Below, piece after piece: positions 50,547 through 50,556 of a stretch of 50,556 bases of DNA. Each line of letters starts with the position of its first letter. Position 1 is the stretch's first letter. A program made the translations under genes and the position numbers. This stretch comes from MGR-bin208 sp043780275. GTDB taxonomy: Bacteria > Bacteroidota > Bacteroidia > Chitinophagales > Chitinophagaceae. Where the stretch lies: NCBI GenBank assembly GCA_043780275.1, contig JAYWCV010000075.1, positions 1-50,556 of the forward strand. Direction: 5' to 3'. The notes beneath the pieces were generated by a model that was given only the letters and a program-made list of their open reading frames with translations, did no database searches and was not told where the DNA came from.

Positions 50547-50556
50547 GGTTTGGATT

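Noticed and set aside
1..50556. CRISPR arrays, tRNA or rRNA genes, transposases, prophage genes
   Set aside because: Intergenic regions were read for regular repeats, cloverleaf-like sequences and transposase frames; none were seen. A covariance-model search would be the decisive test for tRNAs and other RNAs.

Overview
The window is an AT-rich chromosomal segment of a member of the Bacteroidota, most likely a Chitinophagaceae-like lineage. The evidence is the -7 promoter motif TAnnTTTG in front of several genes, the lack of Shine-Dalgarno sequences, many signal peptides that end in a residue followed by Gln, and family content typical of the phylum (BT_3928-type DoxX protein, DUF1599, DUF2851, DUF4382 and DUF6089 proteins, GGGP-synthase-like UbiA, futalosine-route MqnL-type decarboxylase). 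Nothing marks it as plasmid or phage. No rRNA, tRNA, CRISPR array or insertion sequence was seen.

Layout. 1-8.2 kb: 5' part of gyrA (cut by the left edge), a saccharopine-dehydrogenase-like gene, then a leftward run of a Sir2 deacylase, an EVE protein, a LutA-like protein, ribH, a membrane-anchored TPR protein and pdhA. 8.3-12.4 kb: recF and its DUF721 partner, a BT_3928-type protein, a DUF1599 protein and folP. 12.7-18.3 kb: FKBP lipoprotein, NrnA-like DHH phosphoesterase, ndk, TraB/GumN protein and the MqnL-type decarboxylase. 18.4-23.1 kb: a DUF6089 barrel, a dipeptide epimerase and a large DPE2-like 4-alpha-glucanotransferase. 23.3-25.9 kb: four poorly characterised genes (a four-helix membrane protein, a secreted all-helical protein, a 51-residue membrane protein, a YqaE/Pmp3-type protein). 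26-30.4 kb: dnaK, a GtrA protein and argS. 30.4-31.2 kb: a higher-GC intergenic patch followed by a RelE-type toxin-antitoxin pair whose toxin is broken. 31.2-43.2 kb: TPR protein, then the glycogen/maltodextrin block glgA-glgC-MFS-GH13 and glgB, with a divergent FucP-type transporter and ROK kinase. 43.2-50.5 kb: DUF4382 lipoprotein, NAGPA-like protein, lipA, a predicted barrel protein, OsmC, DUF2851 protein, and the kdsC-ubiA-maf run.

How the genes work together. The clearest functional unit is glucan metabolism. GlgC makes ADP-glucose, GlgA elongates, GlgB branches, the GH13 enzyme with a signal peptide and the SLC45/GPH-like transporter would cut and import maltodextrins, the DPE2-like MalQ rearranges them, and the ROK kinase with its FucP-type transporter handles free hexose. 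The rest is housekeeping: replication and repair (gyrA, recF, DUF721), cofactors (ribH, folP, lipA, MqnL), pyruvate oxidation (pdhA), nucleotide hygiene (ndk, nrnA, maf), chaperone (dnaK) and envelope (kdsC, ubiA, gtrA).

No clearly new multi-gene system could be proven. The strongest unusual signals are the doubly inactivated toxin beside an intact antitoxin, the 23-26 kb cluster of uncharacterised membrane and secreted proteins (one recalling alpha-helical pore-forming proteins), terminator-like hairpins sitting directly in front of glgB and the ROK kinase, and repeated TGCCA half-sites upstream of dnaK.
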